Origin: Rossellomorea aquimaris
GTDB taxonomy: Bacteria > Bacillota > Bacilli > Bacillales > Bacillaceae_B
DNA length: 64,000 nt
Reading direction: 5' to 3'
Assembly: GCF_020171925.1 (NCBI RefSeq)
Contig: NZ_JAIVAR010000001.1
Coordinates: 558,001-622,000 of the forward strand
The position numbers and the translations under genes were made by a program. Below the pieces are notes generated by a model. It saw only the letters and a program-made list of their open reading frames with translations, made no database searches and was not told the origin of the DNA. Shown here one piece after another: positions 32,796-43,497 of this stretch; within the stretch, counting starts at the first letter, position 1; each line of letters starts with the position of its first letter.

Positions 32796-33326
32796 ATGAC
32801 AAGAGAAGTTGAATTTGCAACCTTTGCGGGAGGATGCTTCTGGTGCATGGTCAAGCCATTTGACGAGTTACCAGGTATCATTGATGTTGTATCCGGTTAT
32901 TCGGGTGGACATGTAGAAAATCCGAGTTATAAAGATGTGAAGGAAGGCAAAAGCGGCCATTATGAAGTGGTACGGATTACATTCGACCCTTCTGTCTTCC
33001 CTTATCAAGACCTACTTGATTTGTACTGGCCACAAATCGATCCGACGGATGACGGTGGACAGTTCCATGATCGCGGCGAGCAATATCGTACCGCCATCTT
33101 CTATCATACTGAAGAGCAAAAAGAGGCAGCAGAAAGATCCCGTGAGCAGGTTGCCGACAGCGGACGCTTCCGGAAACCGATTGTCACCAAGATCCTGCCT
33201 GCAAGCACATTCTATCCCGCTGAAGAGTACCATCAGAAGTTCTATAAAAAGAATCCTGATGAATATAAAGCGGACCGTAAAGTCTCAGGAAGAGATGAAT
33301 TCATAGCAGACCACTGGCAGCAATAA
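32796..33326 (+). CDS. msrA: Peptide-methionine (S)-S-oxide reductase
   Basis: 176 residues. The active-site motif FAGGCFWCM has catalytic Cys14; VVSGYSGG, HYEVVRITFDP, and IDPTDDGGQFHDRGEQYRTAIFYH follow as in all MsrA proteins. It reduces methionine-S-sulfoxide in proteins using thioredoxin. No MsrB domain or msrB gene is adjacent. ATG follows GCAGGAGG. A hairpin with T-run follows the stop. Confidence 0.96.
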   Translation: MTREVEFATFAGGCFWCMVKPFDELPGIIDVVSGYSGGHVENPSYKDVKEGKSGHYEVVRITFDPSVFPYQDLLDLYWPQIDPTDDGGQFHDRGEQYRTAIFYHTEEQKEAAERSREQVADSGRFRKPIVTKILPASTFYPAEEYHQKFYKKNPDEYKADRKVSGRDEFIADHWQQ

Positions 33327-33341
33327 TGCCGCATGAAAGAT

Positions 33342-33381
33342 CCCTTTTCTCACAAACTAAGTGCAGAAAGGGGGTTTTTTT
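33342..33381 (+). terminator. msrA terminator that also contains the next gene's ribosome site
   Basis: CCCTTTTCT (33342-33350) pairs with AGAAAGGGG, then a 7-T run (33375-33381) directly precedes ATG 33383. The GGGGG arm is also the only ribosome site for the 47-codon frame. Confidence 0.75.
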
Positions 33382-33382
33382 G

Positions 33383-33526
33383 ATGAAAAAGGAAAAACAG
33401 GATAGAGAACAGGTTATGGGATTTGAGGGTCCAGGAAAGGCCGTGAATTTCTTTGATCCATATCCGGATGAAGATAAGGTGAATTATAAAGATGTCGAAG
33501 AAGGGGAAAATCGTAAAGACGAATAA
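33383..33526 (+). CDS. Small acidic hydrophilic protein, 47 aa, unknown function
   Basis: A short frame from ATG 33383. The product is strongly charged, without hydrophobic segment, with a central GFEGPGKAVNFFDPYPDED and acidic tail. The ribosome site AAAGGGGG lies within the 3' arm of the msrA terminator hairpin. Expression would need read-through or a promoter of its own. I do not recognise a family. The longer frame beginning at 33326 has no ribosome site. Confidence 0.5.
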   Translation: MKKEKQDREQVMGFEGPGKAVNFFDPYPDEDKVNYKDVEEGENRKDE

Positions 33527-33650
33527 AAATGTAGAAGCTACGATGAATAGTATAATAACTTTTGTATAACTTAAGAAGAAGGAACCGGGGAAATCCTCCA
33601 CCAAGAAAAGCCATCAATCGCCAGATTTTCTCGGTTCTGAACTACATACC

Positions 33651-33682
33651 AAGGGGAGGCGGATTTCAATCCGCCTCCCCTT
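33651..33682 (-). terminator. GC-rich stem-loop after cvfB
   Basis: Perfect 15-bp stem AAGGGGAGGCGGATT / AATCCGCCTCCCCTT with a minimal loop, 9 bases past the cvfB stop codon. The T-run is weak. Confidence 0.65.
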
Positions 33683-33691
33683 AACCTTGGT

Positions 33692-34552
33692 TTATTTCTT
33701 TAAATAGGTCCAGCCTTCTTCTTGATAAACTTTGTTCTCTTTCATCAGTTTCCCGATTGCCCTCTTAAAGGATGCTTTGCTCATATTGAAGCGTTCTTTG
33801 ATCTCATCTGGCTGACTCTTGTCCCAGTAAGGAATTGCTCCATTTCGCTGGTCCAGATAGGAAAGGATGACTTCTGCATCATCATGCATTTTTTCCTGTT
33901 TCAGAGGAAGGAATGAAACATTCAAGTTTCCGTCATCTTTGACATCGATGACTCTTCCTTCTACAAGCTCCCCAAGTCTGGGCTCTTGTTTACGCTCATT
34001 TTCGTGCACAAAACAGCGGTATCCTTGCTCAGACAGAAAGAAAGTCCCCACTTTCAACAAGCGATACACCCTTCCCTGCACTTTTGCATTGAGCATTTCC
34101 TTGGATGCTCTTCTTGAAACCTGTTCAATGATGTTCTCCGTCGCTAATTTTCCGTATAAGCGGTCCTGCTTATCACGATTTAATGACAAGAACAATTGAT
34201 CACCCGGTTCTGGCCAAAGAGAGAGAAATTTCGGAAGGTCATCAGCAGAAACAAGTATATCCTTCGGCAGTCCGATATTAACAAATACACCAAGATCTTC
34301 ACGCTTATCCACTACTTCAGCCCATCCGTAGGCACCTACCTGAACTTTTGGAATGCGCATCGTGGCCGTCAACCTTACATCTTTATCATGATAAAGGAAT
34401 ACTTTAACGGTATCCCCCTCTTGAATCTCATCCGTTATTTCAGAATGGTGCAACAATACACGGTCCTCTTCATCGTTAACTAGAAAGAAGCCGTATGGGA
34501 CTTCATGATCAACATATAATTCTTCTACCGTTCCCGGTTTCAATGAAGACAT
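33692..34552 (-). CDS. cvfB: CvfB/YitL S1-domain RNA-binding protein
   Basis: 286 residues, the usual CvfB length. Three S1-like OB folds (about 5-60, 65-130 and 145-215; VKVFLYHDKDVRLTATM, GVFVNIGLPKDILVSADDLP, GTFFLSEQGYRCFVH) are followed by a winged-helix at the C-terminus (ERFNMSKASFKRAIGKLMKENKVYQEEGWTYL). CvfB proteins bind RNA and affect virulence or gene expression in firmicutes. ATG follows TAGGAGGAG. Confidence 0.92.
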   Translation of the reverse strand: MSSLKPGTVEELYVDHEVPYGFFLVNDEEDRVLLHHSEITDEIQEGDTVKVFLYHDKDVRLTATMRIPKVQVGAYGWAEVVDKREDLGVFVNIGLPKDILVSADDLPKFLSLWPEPGDQLFLSLNRDKQDRLYGKLATENIIEQVSRRASKEMLNAKVQGRVYRLLKVGTFFLSEQGYRCFVHENERKQEPRLGELVEGRVIDVKDDGNLNVSFLPLKQEKMHDDAEVILSYLDQRNGAIPYWDKSQPDEIKERFNMSKASFKRAIGKLMKENKVYQEEGWTYLKK

Positions 34553-34710
34553 GATTCATCTCCTCCTATAGATATGGTTATCGTAAGCATCCGCTCAGAA
34601 TATATCATGTATTGAACTACTATATCTTTTTTTATCCTATATGTATAGTGCCTATTTTCTTCAATGAATAGTAAGTGTATTTAGAAAAAAAGAACAATTT
34701 CTGCACAATG

Positions 34711-34745
34711 AAAAAATAACCGCCGAGATTCAACCCGACGGTTAT
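34711..34745 (-). terminator. Terminator of the YhcN/YlaJ-type gene
   Basis: Minus-strand ATAACCGTCG / CGGCGGTTAT stem (one mismatch) followed by TTTTTT. Confidence 0.8.
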
Positions 34746-34759
34746 CATACATTGGTATT

Positions 34760-35302
34760 TTACTCTTGATCAGGAAATACACGTTTGATGGTCGTGCTTA
34801 ATTCCTCGCCAAGCCCCTTAAGAGGTTTACCGTTTTCTGCTTTATCTGCATACCCTCTCATTCGTTCGATAAAATCTGGGTTTGTCGATACGTATACATT
34901 GTCAAGTCCAGCATCGGCCTTTCTGACCTGCTTAGCAATCTTGTCTTCAAGTTGTTGGCTGATATCCCCGTTCTTGCCGTTTTCCATAACAGCAGCCACA
35001 TATGCATTTCTTGGGGTAGTCAGGACGTATGCTTTACTTACTTCCTTTAAGTCGGCGACATTATTTGCAGCCTCTTCTGATAAGGAATAATTTTCCCTTA
35101 CAGAGTCACGTGTGCCTGTATCGTTCATATTCATGTAATTGTCTGTGCGATCACGGTTATAGCCCACACGCTCAAGAGCACCGTTGTCATACTTCGTATT
35201 CATTCCTTGCTCGTTCATATTGTCATTATCTGCGGTCCCACAACCAGTAGCGATGCCTGATATCATGACACCCATTAATGAAACGATAAGATATTTCTTC
35301 AT
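34760..35302 (-). CDS. YhcN/YlaJ-family sporulation lipoprotein
   Basis: 180 residues. A lipobox signal peptide (MGVMISGIATGCGTADN) leads to an asparagine/acidic region and then a YhcN/YlaJ domain: AANNVADLKEVSKAYVLTTPRNAYVAAVM, VRKADAGLDNVYVSTNPDFIERMRGYAD. YhcN is an inner spore-membrane lipoprotein with a role in germination or outgrowth. ATG follows AAGGAGG. It is probably made in the forespore; no promoter was assigned. Confidence 0.9.
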   Translation of the reverse strand: MKKYLIVSLMGVMISGIATGCGTADNDNMNEQGMNTKYDNGALERVGYNRDRTDNYMNMNDTGTRDSVRENYSLSEEAANNVADLKEVSKAYVLTTPRNAYVAAVMENGKNGDISQQLEDKIAKQVRKADAGLDNVYVSTNPDFIERMRGYADKAENGKPLKGLGEELSTTIKRVFPDQE

Positions 35303-35451
35303 GATGTTTCCTCCTTAAGATAAATCGTCGGTATTACTATTTCTCATTCGGGATGTTCCTATTCATGTGATGTCCAATTGTTTAAGGTGGTGGGCATGAA
35401 GGGAATGATACTTCTGACGACTCACCATACTACTAAAAAGGAGGCAGTGAT

Positions 35452-36180
35452 ATGTTTCAAGCGGCACTATGGGGAGGAGTGGCGAGTTTATCGTTGTTCC
35501 TTGGGGCATTAGTGGGAATTTACTTTAACCTGGCAAAGAAGGTTACAGCTTTTATCATGGCCTTCGGTACGGGGCTCATTATCGGATCGGCTACATTCGA
35601 TTTACTGTCAGAAGCCGAGGGTAAGGCAAATATCGTACATATTACCATGATGTTCTTATTAGGGGCCGCCATCTTCACCTTATTTGAAATGTGGATTTCC
35701 CGAAAAGGAGGAAGTCAACGGAAGCGGTCTCAAAAGAATCCGAATAATCACTCAGGGTTGGCGATCTACATCGGGACCCTCATGGACGCAATCCCCGAGT
35801 CAATCATCATCGGGATCAGTTTCCTGGAAAGCCAGTCCATTCAGTGGGTGTTCATCACCGCCATTTTCATCAGTAATTTTCCGGAAGCATTATCCAGCAG
35901 TATCGGGTTGAAGCTCGACCAGTATAGTACGAAGAAAATAGTGACTTTATGGGGAAGCGTCGTTCTCGTTTCTTCTGTAAGCTCATTGCTGGGATACACA
36001 TTTTTGCAAAGCGCACCTGAAAGCACAGAATATATCATCGGGGCATTCGGCGCGGGAGGATTACTCGCGATGGTCTCCTCTACGATGCTTCCAGAAGCAT
36101 TTGAGGAAGGCGGGCCTGTAGTGGGGTTCATTTCTGCCCTCGGAATCATCTTATCCTTCATTTTTACAAACTTAACATAG
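35452..36180 (+). CDS. ZIP-family metal transporter
   Basis: 242 residues with about seven or eight membrane helices. The metal-pathway helix has GTLMDAIPESIIIGISF, and the next has FISNFPEALSSSIGLK; the proline/acidic pairs are typical of ZIP transporters. AFGTGLIIGSATFDLLSEA also fits. A short basic cytoplasmic loop (RKGGSQRKRSQKNPNNHSG) separates the halves. It likely imports zinc or another divalent metal. ATG follows AAAGGAGG. Confidence 0.87.
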   Translation: MFQAALWGGVASLSLFLGALVGIYFNLAKKVTAFIMAFGTGLIIGSATFDLLSEAEGKANIVHITMMFLLGAAIFTLFEMWISRKGGSQRKRSQKNPNNHSGLAIYIGTLMDAIPESIIIGISFLESQSIQWVFITAIFISNFPEALSSSIGLKLDQYSTKKIVTLWGSVVLVSSVSSLLGYTFLQSAPESTEYIIGAFGAGGLLAMVSSTMLPEAFEEGGPVVGFISALGIILSFIFTNLT

Positions 36181-36217
36181 AGAAAGGACGCTCTCAGGGA
36201 AGGAGCGTCCTTTCTTT
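36181..36217. terminator. Bidirectional terminator (ZIP gene / DUF4395 gene)
   Basis: Stem AGAAAGGACGCTC / GAGCGTCCTTTCT followed by TTT, between convergent genes. Confidence 0.88.
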
Positions 36218-36644
36218 ATTCCTTGATCAATTTACGCTTGTATTGAAGTCGCCGCCATTGATAGCGGATGAAGCAACCGATACAGAACCCCGCGAGTGCG
36301 ACGGATGCAGCGAGCAGGACCATGCCTGAGAAGAGATAAAAAGCTGTAGTCCATTGAAGCAGTTCGCTCAGCAAGGCGCCACCTAAACAACACGAAGCAA
36401 TGACTGCATTGAATCTTTGTTGGTCTGCGTCTTCTGCCCGATACGAAGACATGTCTTTCCTCAGGAACATACGCCCCACCTTCATGATCGGGTTATATGA
36501 AAATACTGCGCCTGTAGTCACTGCTATAAATGGAATCCATAACAACCAGTGCAGTTGAAGTGCCCAAGAGAGAATGACGGTGATCACGATGAACCACTGA
36601 TTTAAGTCAACTAATGGTTTTGGTATAGAATTAGTTGTATTCAA
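36216..36644 (-). CDS. DUF4395 integral membrane protein
   Basis: 142 residues with four hydrophobic helices. The N-terminal IPKPLVDLNQWFIVI and the segment AEDADQQRFNAVIASCCLGGALL match DUF4395 proteins (pattern: D-x-N..R/W-F and an A-x-Q-Q-R-F-x-A/N box). Function is unknown; some family members are found near thioredoxin or rhodanese genes, but not here. The start is TTG at 36644 with AAAGGTATG upstream. Confidence 0.82.
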   Translation of the reverse strand: MNTTNSIPKPLVDLNQWFIVITVILSWALQLHWLLWIPFIAVTTGAVFSYNPIMKVGRMFLRKDMSSYRAEDADQQRFNAVIASCCLGGALLSELLQWTTAFYLFSGMVLLAASVALAGFCIGCFIRYQWRRLQYKRKLIKE

Positions 36645-36715
36645 TTTAATTCATACCTTTCTTATTGGAATTTATGTATTTATAGTGTACGGTAAAATGA
36701 ATCAAAAATCAAAAG

Positions 36716-36764
36716 AAAAAACCGAAAATCACCGCCCATTCTTTGGAGTGATTTTCGGTTTTTA
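36716..36764 (-). terminator. Terminator of the ferritin-like gene
   Basis: AAAACCGAAAATCAC / GTGATTTTCGGTTTT stem with T-run on the minus strand. Confidence 0.88.
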
Positions 36765-37208
36765 TTATAAGTTTCTAAGTATCTCAGCATGACGTTGTTC
36801 ATCATATGCAGCCCTTGTGAACCTTCTTTTCGCGCGGGGATCTGTAAGCCGGTTGGCAATCGAGAGATAAAACGGAACCGTTTCTCTCTCATCCTTTATA
36901 CTTTCCCTGACACCCTGTCTGTAATTGACAGGCAAATCCTTTTGGTTTACCAGATTCAAACGTGGGTACCGGTTTGTCAAATTAAGATATGATTGACTGA
37001 ACGCGTTGAAGTGCCTGATTTCATCTTGCCTAATTCCGAGTATGGCTTGCTTAGCGTTTTGATCCGGCGCAAGTTCCGCCAGTTGAGTATACCAGGAGAT
37101 CGCTTTGAATTGATCATTGATCGCTTTTTGGATATCCCTTCTTAATGTCGGGTCAATCTGCCTCTGGAATTCGTGGTTGCTTTCATATGGATTGATATGA
37201 TAATGCAA
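36765..37208 (-). CDS. Ferritin-like (rubrerythrin-fold) protein
   Basis: 147 residues from TTG at 37208 with GGGAGGG upstream. It is a four-helix bundle with carboxylate/His pairs: QDEIRHFNAF, ESIKDERETVPFYLS, and AAYDEQRHAEIL. The first helix has AINDQFKAISWY, where a glutamine occupies the place often taken by a ligand glutamate, so the di-metal site may be altered. Similar Bacillus proteins are annotated rubrerythrin-like (YhjR type). It probably handles iron or oxidative stress, possibly in spores. Confidence 0.8.
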   Translation of the reverse strand: MHYHINPYESNHEFQRQIDPTLRRDIQKAINDQFKAISWYTQLAELAPDQNAKQAILGIRQDEIRHFNAFSQSYLNLTNRYPRLNLVNQKDLPVNYRQGVRESIKDERETVPFYLSIANRLTDPRAKRRFTRAAYDEQRHAEILRNL

Positions 37209-37414
37209 AATGGATCCCTCCCATCGCTCTTATTACCTTATGACAGGAGCCTATTTAGTGTGCCGACAGTAATCATTGTTTTGTTTTCACCAACGACCGG
37301 GTAATAAGTGTATAACGACTACCGTTCCATGCGAACTTGATTCTTATAAACGCTATCTTTTTATCCCTTTTACGTGTTATAATCTCTTAGATTGAGTATT
37401 GGGAGGTAGTATGA

Positions 37415-39016
<1,602 letters not shown>

Positions 39017-39027
39017 GTTGCCTCTCT

Positions 39028-39070
39028 AAAAAAAGGGTGTAAAATCTACTTGATTTTACACCCTTTTTTA
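39028..39070. terminator. Bidirectional terminator (ABC-F gene / recQ)
   Basis: AAAAAGGGTGTAAAAT / ATTTTACACCCTTTTT stem between convergent genes. Confidence 0.92.
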
Positions 39071-39080
39071 CTTGCATGTA

Positions 39081-41228
39081 TTAATCGTGAACAACTCGTC
39101 TCTTGGCTAAATAGCCTTTGATTTGAAAGTAGGAAATATCCTCAGGAAGCTCTTCCTTGATGGGCTTCAATGGTGTCTCTCCGACTTTCTCGACGGCTTC
39201 TTTAAGCAGATCTTCCTCATCTTCATTGAAAAAGATTGTCCAGTCATCCGCCAACCCTTCTTCGTATGACCTGATGATGTGATTTTCGATCGTCGCAACA
39301 CTCATATTACGGATCGAGGCAATTTCCTTCATGCTCTTGTTCTCGTTGTACAGTTGGAATGTTATATGATGCGAAGGTTCGTCCGTCTTCCCTCTTTGTT
39401 TGCGTGGGGACACACTTCCAGGTTCCCGCTCTTCGACTTTACGGGAATACTCTTCATTTTCCTTTAAGAATGTAGAGATCTTATTCATGAATAGCTCTCC
39501 ATACCGTTCAAGCTTGCTTTCCCCTACTCCGCTGACATTCAAGAATTCCGCTTCGTCCCCAGGCTGCTTCAAGCACATATCATGCAACGTTTTATCAGAG
39601 AAGATGACAAATGGGGGAACCCCTTCTTCTTCGGCGATTGATTTACGAAGAGTTCTGAGAGTATGGAAGAGTTCATCCTCGTTCGATAATACGGGAGCGG
39701 CATCTTCTTGTTTCTTTCTGGATACCTTCCTCTCGCCTACCAAGACTTCTTTCCCCTTTTTTGACACTCTCAAGGTCGGGTAGCCACCACCTTCCACATC
39801 GATGATCCCTTCAGCAATCAAGTAATCAATGAACAATCCGACTTCCTTCTGCGATTCATCTTTCAGTAATCCATAGGTCGATAATCGATCAAAGCCGAAA
39901 TCCTTGATCTTTTTCCCCTTCGATCCAGTCAATACCGCAGAGATGAGCGTCGTTCCAAACCTTTCGTTCATTCGCTTCATACACGAAAGGACCATTTGAG
40001 CTTTCACGGTCACATCTTCCGTTTCCCGATCATCGAGGCAATTACTGCAATGTCCGCATTCTTCATCCGTTTCATCGCCGAAGTAAGATAGGATATATTG
40101 CTGTAAGCAGGACTCAGTATGGACGAAGTCCACCATGTCGCGTAACTTTTGTAGCTCGTTTTGATGCAGGTCCTGGTTCATGACGTTCTGTTCGATAATA
40201 TAACGCTGGGTTTGGATGTCCTGAGGTGAAAACAGTAAGATGCATTCACTTTCCACTCCGTCCCTGCCGGCTCTGCCTGCTTCCTGATAGTACGCTTCCA
40301 TGTTTTTTGGAATCTGATAATGGATGACATAACGGACGTTTGATTTGTTGATTCCCATCCCGAATGCATTAGTCGCCACCATCACCATGATCGAATCGTT
40401 CAAGAATGCCTCTTGCTGCTCTAGCCTTAAGGAATCGGAAAGTCCACCATGATATTTACCGGCTGAAAGCCCTTTTTTCACCAAATGATCATGGACACGT
40501 TCAACTTCTTTGCGTGTGGCACAGTAAATGATTCCCGACTGTTGCTTATTCCTCTGGATATAGTCGCCAACCCAGCGTTTCCTGTCCTCACCTTTTAACA
40601 CATTAAAATATAGATTGTTCCGTTGGAAACCGGTCAATACTTTGTTTTCTGAAGGAATATGTAAATGGCTGAGGATGTCGGTTTGTACCTGAGGGGTTGC
40701 TGTAGCGGTCAGTGCCAGCATGACAGGATTGGAGGAAAGCCTTTTTACTGCCCCATAAATACCTAAGTAACTTGGTCTGAAATCATGCCCCCACTCAGAA
40801 AGACAGTGCGCTTCATCCACTGCGACCAGCGGGATATTCAATGTATTCAGGTAATCGACGAATCGGGAAGACTCCAGACGTTCAGGTGCGATGTAGAGAA
40901 GCTTATATTCTCCCATTGCCACTTCTTCCATCCTTGCTTCCGTCTCAGCATTACTGAGTGTGCTATTGATGAATGTTGCCGGTATGCCTTGAAACGTCAA
41001 AGAATCCACTTGGTCCTTCATCAATGAAATCAATGGAGATATGACGAGTGTGACCCCATCAAGAAGAAGGGCGGGAATCTGGTAGCAAATCGATTTACCT
41101 CCACCGGTCGGCATGATTCCGGCTGTATCCCTTCCGGACAAGATATTGGAGATAATCTCAGCCTGACCATTACGGAAATTCTCATAGCCGAAATATTGCT
41201 TTAGTACTTGTTGCGCTTCATTAAGCAA
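39081..41228 (-). CDS. recQ: ATP-dependent DNA helicase RecQ
   Basis: 715 residues from TTG at 41228; the AAAGGAGG site lies inside the longer frame. Helicase motifs: MPTGGGKSICYQIPA (Walker A), VDEAHCLSEWGHDFRPSY, ALTATATPQVQ, and the motif VI region YYQEAGRAGRDG. A zinc-binding RecQ C-terminal segment (ECGHCSNCLD with upstream Cys) is followed by a winged helix and an HRDC domain (about 515-590). A C-terminal helix-turn-helix-like extension (MKEIASIRNMSVATIENHI) resembles YpbB/RQC accessory regions. It unwinds DNA during repair. Confidence 0.95.
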   Translation of the reverse strand: MLNEAQQVLKQYFGYENFRNGQAEIISNILSGRDTAGIMPTGGGKSICYQIPALLLDGVTLVISPLISLMKDQVDSLTFQGIPATFINSTLSNAETEARMEEVAMGEYKLLYIAPERLESSRFVDYLNTLNIPLVAVDEAHCLSEWGHDFRPSYLGIYGAVKRLSSNPVMLALTATATPQVQTDILSHLHIPSENKVLTGFQRNNLYFNVLKGEDRKRWVGDYIQRNKQQSGIIYCATRKEVERVHDHLVKKGLSAGKYHGGLSDSLRLEQQEAFLNDSIMVMVATNAFGMGINKSNVRYVIHYQIPKNMEAYYQEAGRAGRDGVESECILLFSPQDIQTQRYIIEQNVMNQDLHQNELQKLRDMVDFVHTESCLQQYILSYFGDETDEECGHCSNCLDDRETEDVTVKAQMVLSCMKRMNERFGTTLISAVLTGSKGKKIKDFGFDRLSTYGLLKDESQKEVGLFIDYLIAEGIIDVEGGGYPTLRVSKKGKEVLVGERKVSRKKQEDAAPVLSNEDELFHTLRTLRKSIAEEEGVPPFVIFSDKTLHDMCLKQPGDEAEFLNVSGVGESKLERYGELFMNKISTFLKENEEYSRKVEEREPGSVSPRKQRGKTDEPSHHITFQLYNENKSMKEIASIRNMSVATIENHIIRSYEEGLADDWTIFFNEDEEDLLKEAVEKVGETPLKPIKEELPEDISYFQIKGYLAKRRVVHD

Positions 41229-41318
41229 AATTTTGCCTCCTTTCACTCATTTATATCTATCTTTCATTGTAGTCTAGAATTGATCTTATGCCAATACATT
41301 CACATGTCATGGAATCAT

Positions 41319-41357
41319 TAAAAAACGATTGAAAAGGAGAGTCCCTTTTCAATCGTC
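41319..41357 (-). terminator. Terminator of the amidohydrolase gene
   Basis: CGATTGAAAAGGG / CCTTTTCAATCG stem followed by TTTTTT on the minus strand. Confidence 0.9.
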
Positions 41358-41362
41358 TGATG

Positions 41363-42973
41363 TCATTCTGCCTCACGTTCAAACACCTTTTCACCTGAAA
41401 ACCAGGTTTCCACCACTCCGATCTCATGGAGCCTGCTCTTCTCCACCTCAAGCGGGTGTTGATCGAGCAAGAGGAAATCCGCTCTCTCCCCTGTCATCAA
41501 CCGTCCATGGTTGTTCATTTCGTTTAATTCAATGAGTGTCGGTACCGATGTATATCCCCTGAAGGCTTCATTTACGGTTAGCTTCTCCTGTGGTTGCCAA
41601 CCTCCGCTAGGCTTCCCTTTCAAGTCTGTCCGGTTCACCGCTGCGAAGATCCCTTCGAAAGGGTTCAGTGATCCAATCGGTAAATCCGAACTAAGCGTAA
41701 ACGGAATATGATGCCTGTTAAAGCTCTTAAAGGCATCACAGTACGGAACCAGATCTTTCCCTACCCACTTTTCCTTCTTATCCCACTCAGTAAGAAGGAA
41801 CGATGGCTGTGTTTCAATCACGGCACCTAAGTGCTCGAGCCTCTTAAGCAGGTCTTCCCCTACGGTTTGGGCATGGATGATCCGATGCCTTAATTGAGCA
41901 GTTTTTGCTTCTGGCTGTTCCAGAGCCGTGATGGCTTGTTCCACAGCTCGATCCCCTATGGCATGCATGGCGACCTGCATCCGGTTGCTTCCTGCGAGCC
42001 TCAAGATGTCGTTCAGCTCATTTTGTGTATAGACAGCATTTCCTGTCGTTTCTTTTTTATCATGATAGGGGACCCTCATCGCTGAAGTATGGAGACGCTG
42101 TGTCCCATCGAGGAATATCTTCACTGCCCCCACCTTCACTCTGTCCGAGCCCTCCCCTGTCCTGAATGGATGATTGTCCAAATAGTCCTCCAAATGTTTC
42201 TTCTTGAAAATATAATGGTGAAGGTATGCCCTGATCGGGAGTTTTCCTTCTTTTTCAAGTGATTGATAAGCTTCCCATAGACGCGAGTATGAACCGATGA
42301 AGTTCAAGTCATCCGTATGGATCGTGGTGATCCCATTCTTAAGGAGGTAAGGGATCCCGCTTTCAAGGGCTTCCCTCGCATCTTCCATCGTTCTCTTCCT
42401 GAAGTGGTGCTTGATGAAATGAACAGCGGTATCCTTGAAGCGGCCAGTCCACTCCCCATTATCATCCTTCTCTTTAAAGTCATCCGGTATCTCCTTGAAC
42501 TCTTCTTCCTTTTTTAATAAATCCATTACCTTATGATTCACTACGCATTCATGGCCATCCTGATGCAGAAAGAACATATACGTATGTAAATGGATGTCAT
42601 CTAGGTCCCTTGCTTGAAGGAGATCGGTGCGATCGGTGAATTCACCATCATTCAATCCCCTGCCGACTACCCAGTCACCTTCTTCCATTTGCGGATAGTA
42701 GGTCCTGATTTCTTCTTTCATATGCTCCCATGTGGAGACATGTCTTAAATCGAGCTCCTTTTTCATCAGTCCATACCGTAGAAAATGCATATGTGTGTCG
42801 TGAAAAGCAGGTGTGAGCACTCTTTCCATCCCGTCTACCACCCCTGTCCCTTCTTCTTGAGTCCGCCCTTCCCGTATCTCCTGGACCTTGCCTTCCCCAA
42901 GCTTCAAATGATATACCTTGTCTAACTCAACGTACTCTTTGGCATCATACAATCGTACATTATCAATGATCAA
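41363..42973 (-). CDS. Amidohydrolase-3 family (YtcJ-like) metal-dependent hydrolase
   Basis: 536 residues from TTG at 42973; AAGGAGG is coded within the longer frame. Metal-ligand motifs are TPAFHDTHMHFLRYG (HxH), DGTQRLHTSAMR, MHAIGDRAVEQA and RHRIIHAQTV, and SSDLPIGSLNPFEGI supplies the aspartate. The C-terminal part returns to the beta-sandwich with LTVNEAFRGYT and GERADFLLLDQHPLEV. The substrate is unknown; relatives include N-substituted formamide deformylase-like enzymes. Confidence 0.88.
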   Translation of the reverse strand: MIIDNVRLYDAKEYVELDKVYHLKLGEGKVQEIREGRTQEEGTGVVDGMERVLTPAFHDTHMHFLRYGLMKKELDLRHVSTWEHMKEEIRTYYPQMEEGDWVVGRGLNDGEFTDRTDLLQARDLDDIHLHTYMFFLHQDGHECVVNHKVMDLLKKEEEFKEIPDDFKEKDDNGEWTGRFKDTAVHFIKHHFRKRTMEDAREALESGIPYLLKNGITTIHTDDLNFIGSYSRLWEAYQSLEKEGKLPIRAYLHHYIFKKKHLEDYLDNHPFRTGEGSDRVKVGAVKIFLDGTQRLHTSAMRVPYHDKKETTGNAVYTQNELNDILRLAGSNRMQVAMHAIGDRAVEQAITALEQPEAKTAQLRHRIIHAQTVGEDLLKRLEHLGAVIETQPSFLLTEWDKKEKWVGKDLVPYCDAFKSFNRHHIPFTLSSDLPIGSLNPFEGIFAAVNRTDLKGKPSGGWQPQEKLTVNEAFRGYTSVPTLIELNEMNNHGRLMTGERADFLLLDQHPLEVEKSRLHEIGVVETWFSGEKVFEREAE

Positions 42974-43120
42974 TTCCTGATTCCTCCTTAACATGGTAGT
43001 TTGATGCAACGGGTAAATTTCCGTAAAAAAACAGCTGTTCCCAGCGTAAGAATGGAGCTATTTACCTTTTACCAACTTGGAGGGTCTTCAAACATGGATG
43101 TTAGTGCATACAAATAAGTA

Positions 43121-43155
43121 GAACTGCAAGGGGGATTGATTTCCCTCTGCAGTTC
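43121..43155 (-). terminator. Stem-loop after the 49-aa gene
   Basis: GAACTGCA / TGCAGTTC stem with inner GGGA/TCCC pairing; weak T-run on the minus strand. Confidence 0.6.
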
Positions 43156-43162
43156 TATAAGG

Positions 43163-43312
43163 TTAAAACCATTTGAAATTGGTTTCTTCTTTTTCCTTTG
43201 CATCCACTTCCGGCTTTGTCAGTTTCCAAAAGCTGTCCCAAATAGAGTGCTCGTCGGTTTCAGCCTTTTTCGGTACCTCTTTTTCTTTATCTTTTTTGTT
43301 TTTGTTGGACAT
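43163..43312 (-). CDS. Small charged protein, 49 aa, unknown function
   Basis: ATG at 43312 follows GGAGGGAG at good spacing. The product starts with a strongly basic/acidic run (MSNKNKKDKEKEVPKK) and has a tryptophan-rich centre HSIWDSFWKLTKPEVD. It ends ETNFKWF. No hydrophobic segment is present. A stem-loop follows the stop. I do not recognise a family; the ribosome site and codon pattern make it a likely real gene. Confidence 0.65.
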   Translation of the reverse strand: MSNKNKKDKEKEVPKKAETDEHSIWDSFWKLTKPEVDAKEKEETNFKWF

Positions 43313-43497
43313 GGTGCTCCCTCCTTTTGATGCCTCATACACTACATACTATTCAGGATACAAAAAAGCGTTTAAGGATTTAAAAAAATTTTAATCCGAT
43401 GTCTATTCGGAGTGGTAAGGGGATAACAAATTCCACTTGTAAATAAAAAGCTCTTTTCGTAAAGATTGTTGTTATTAAAATAGCAGCTGTTATCACC

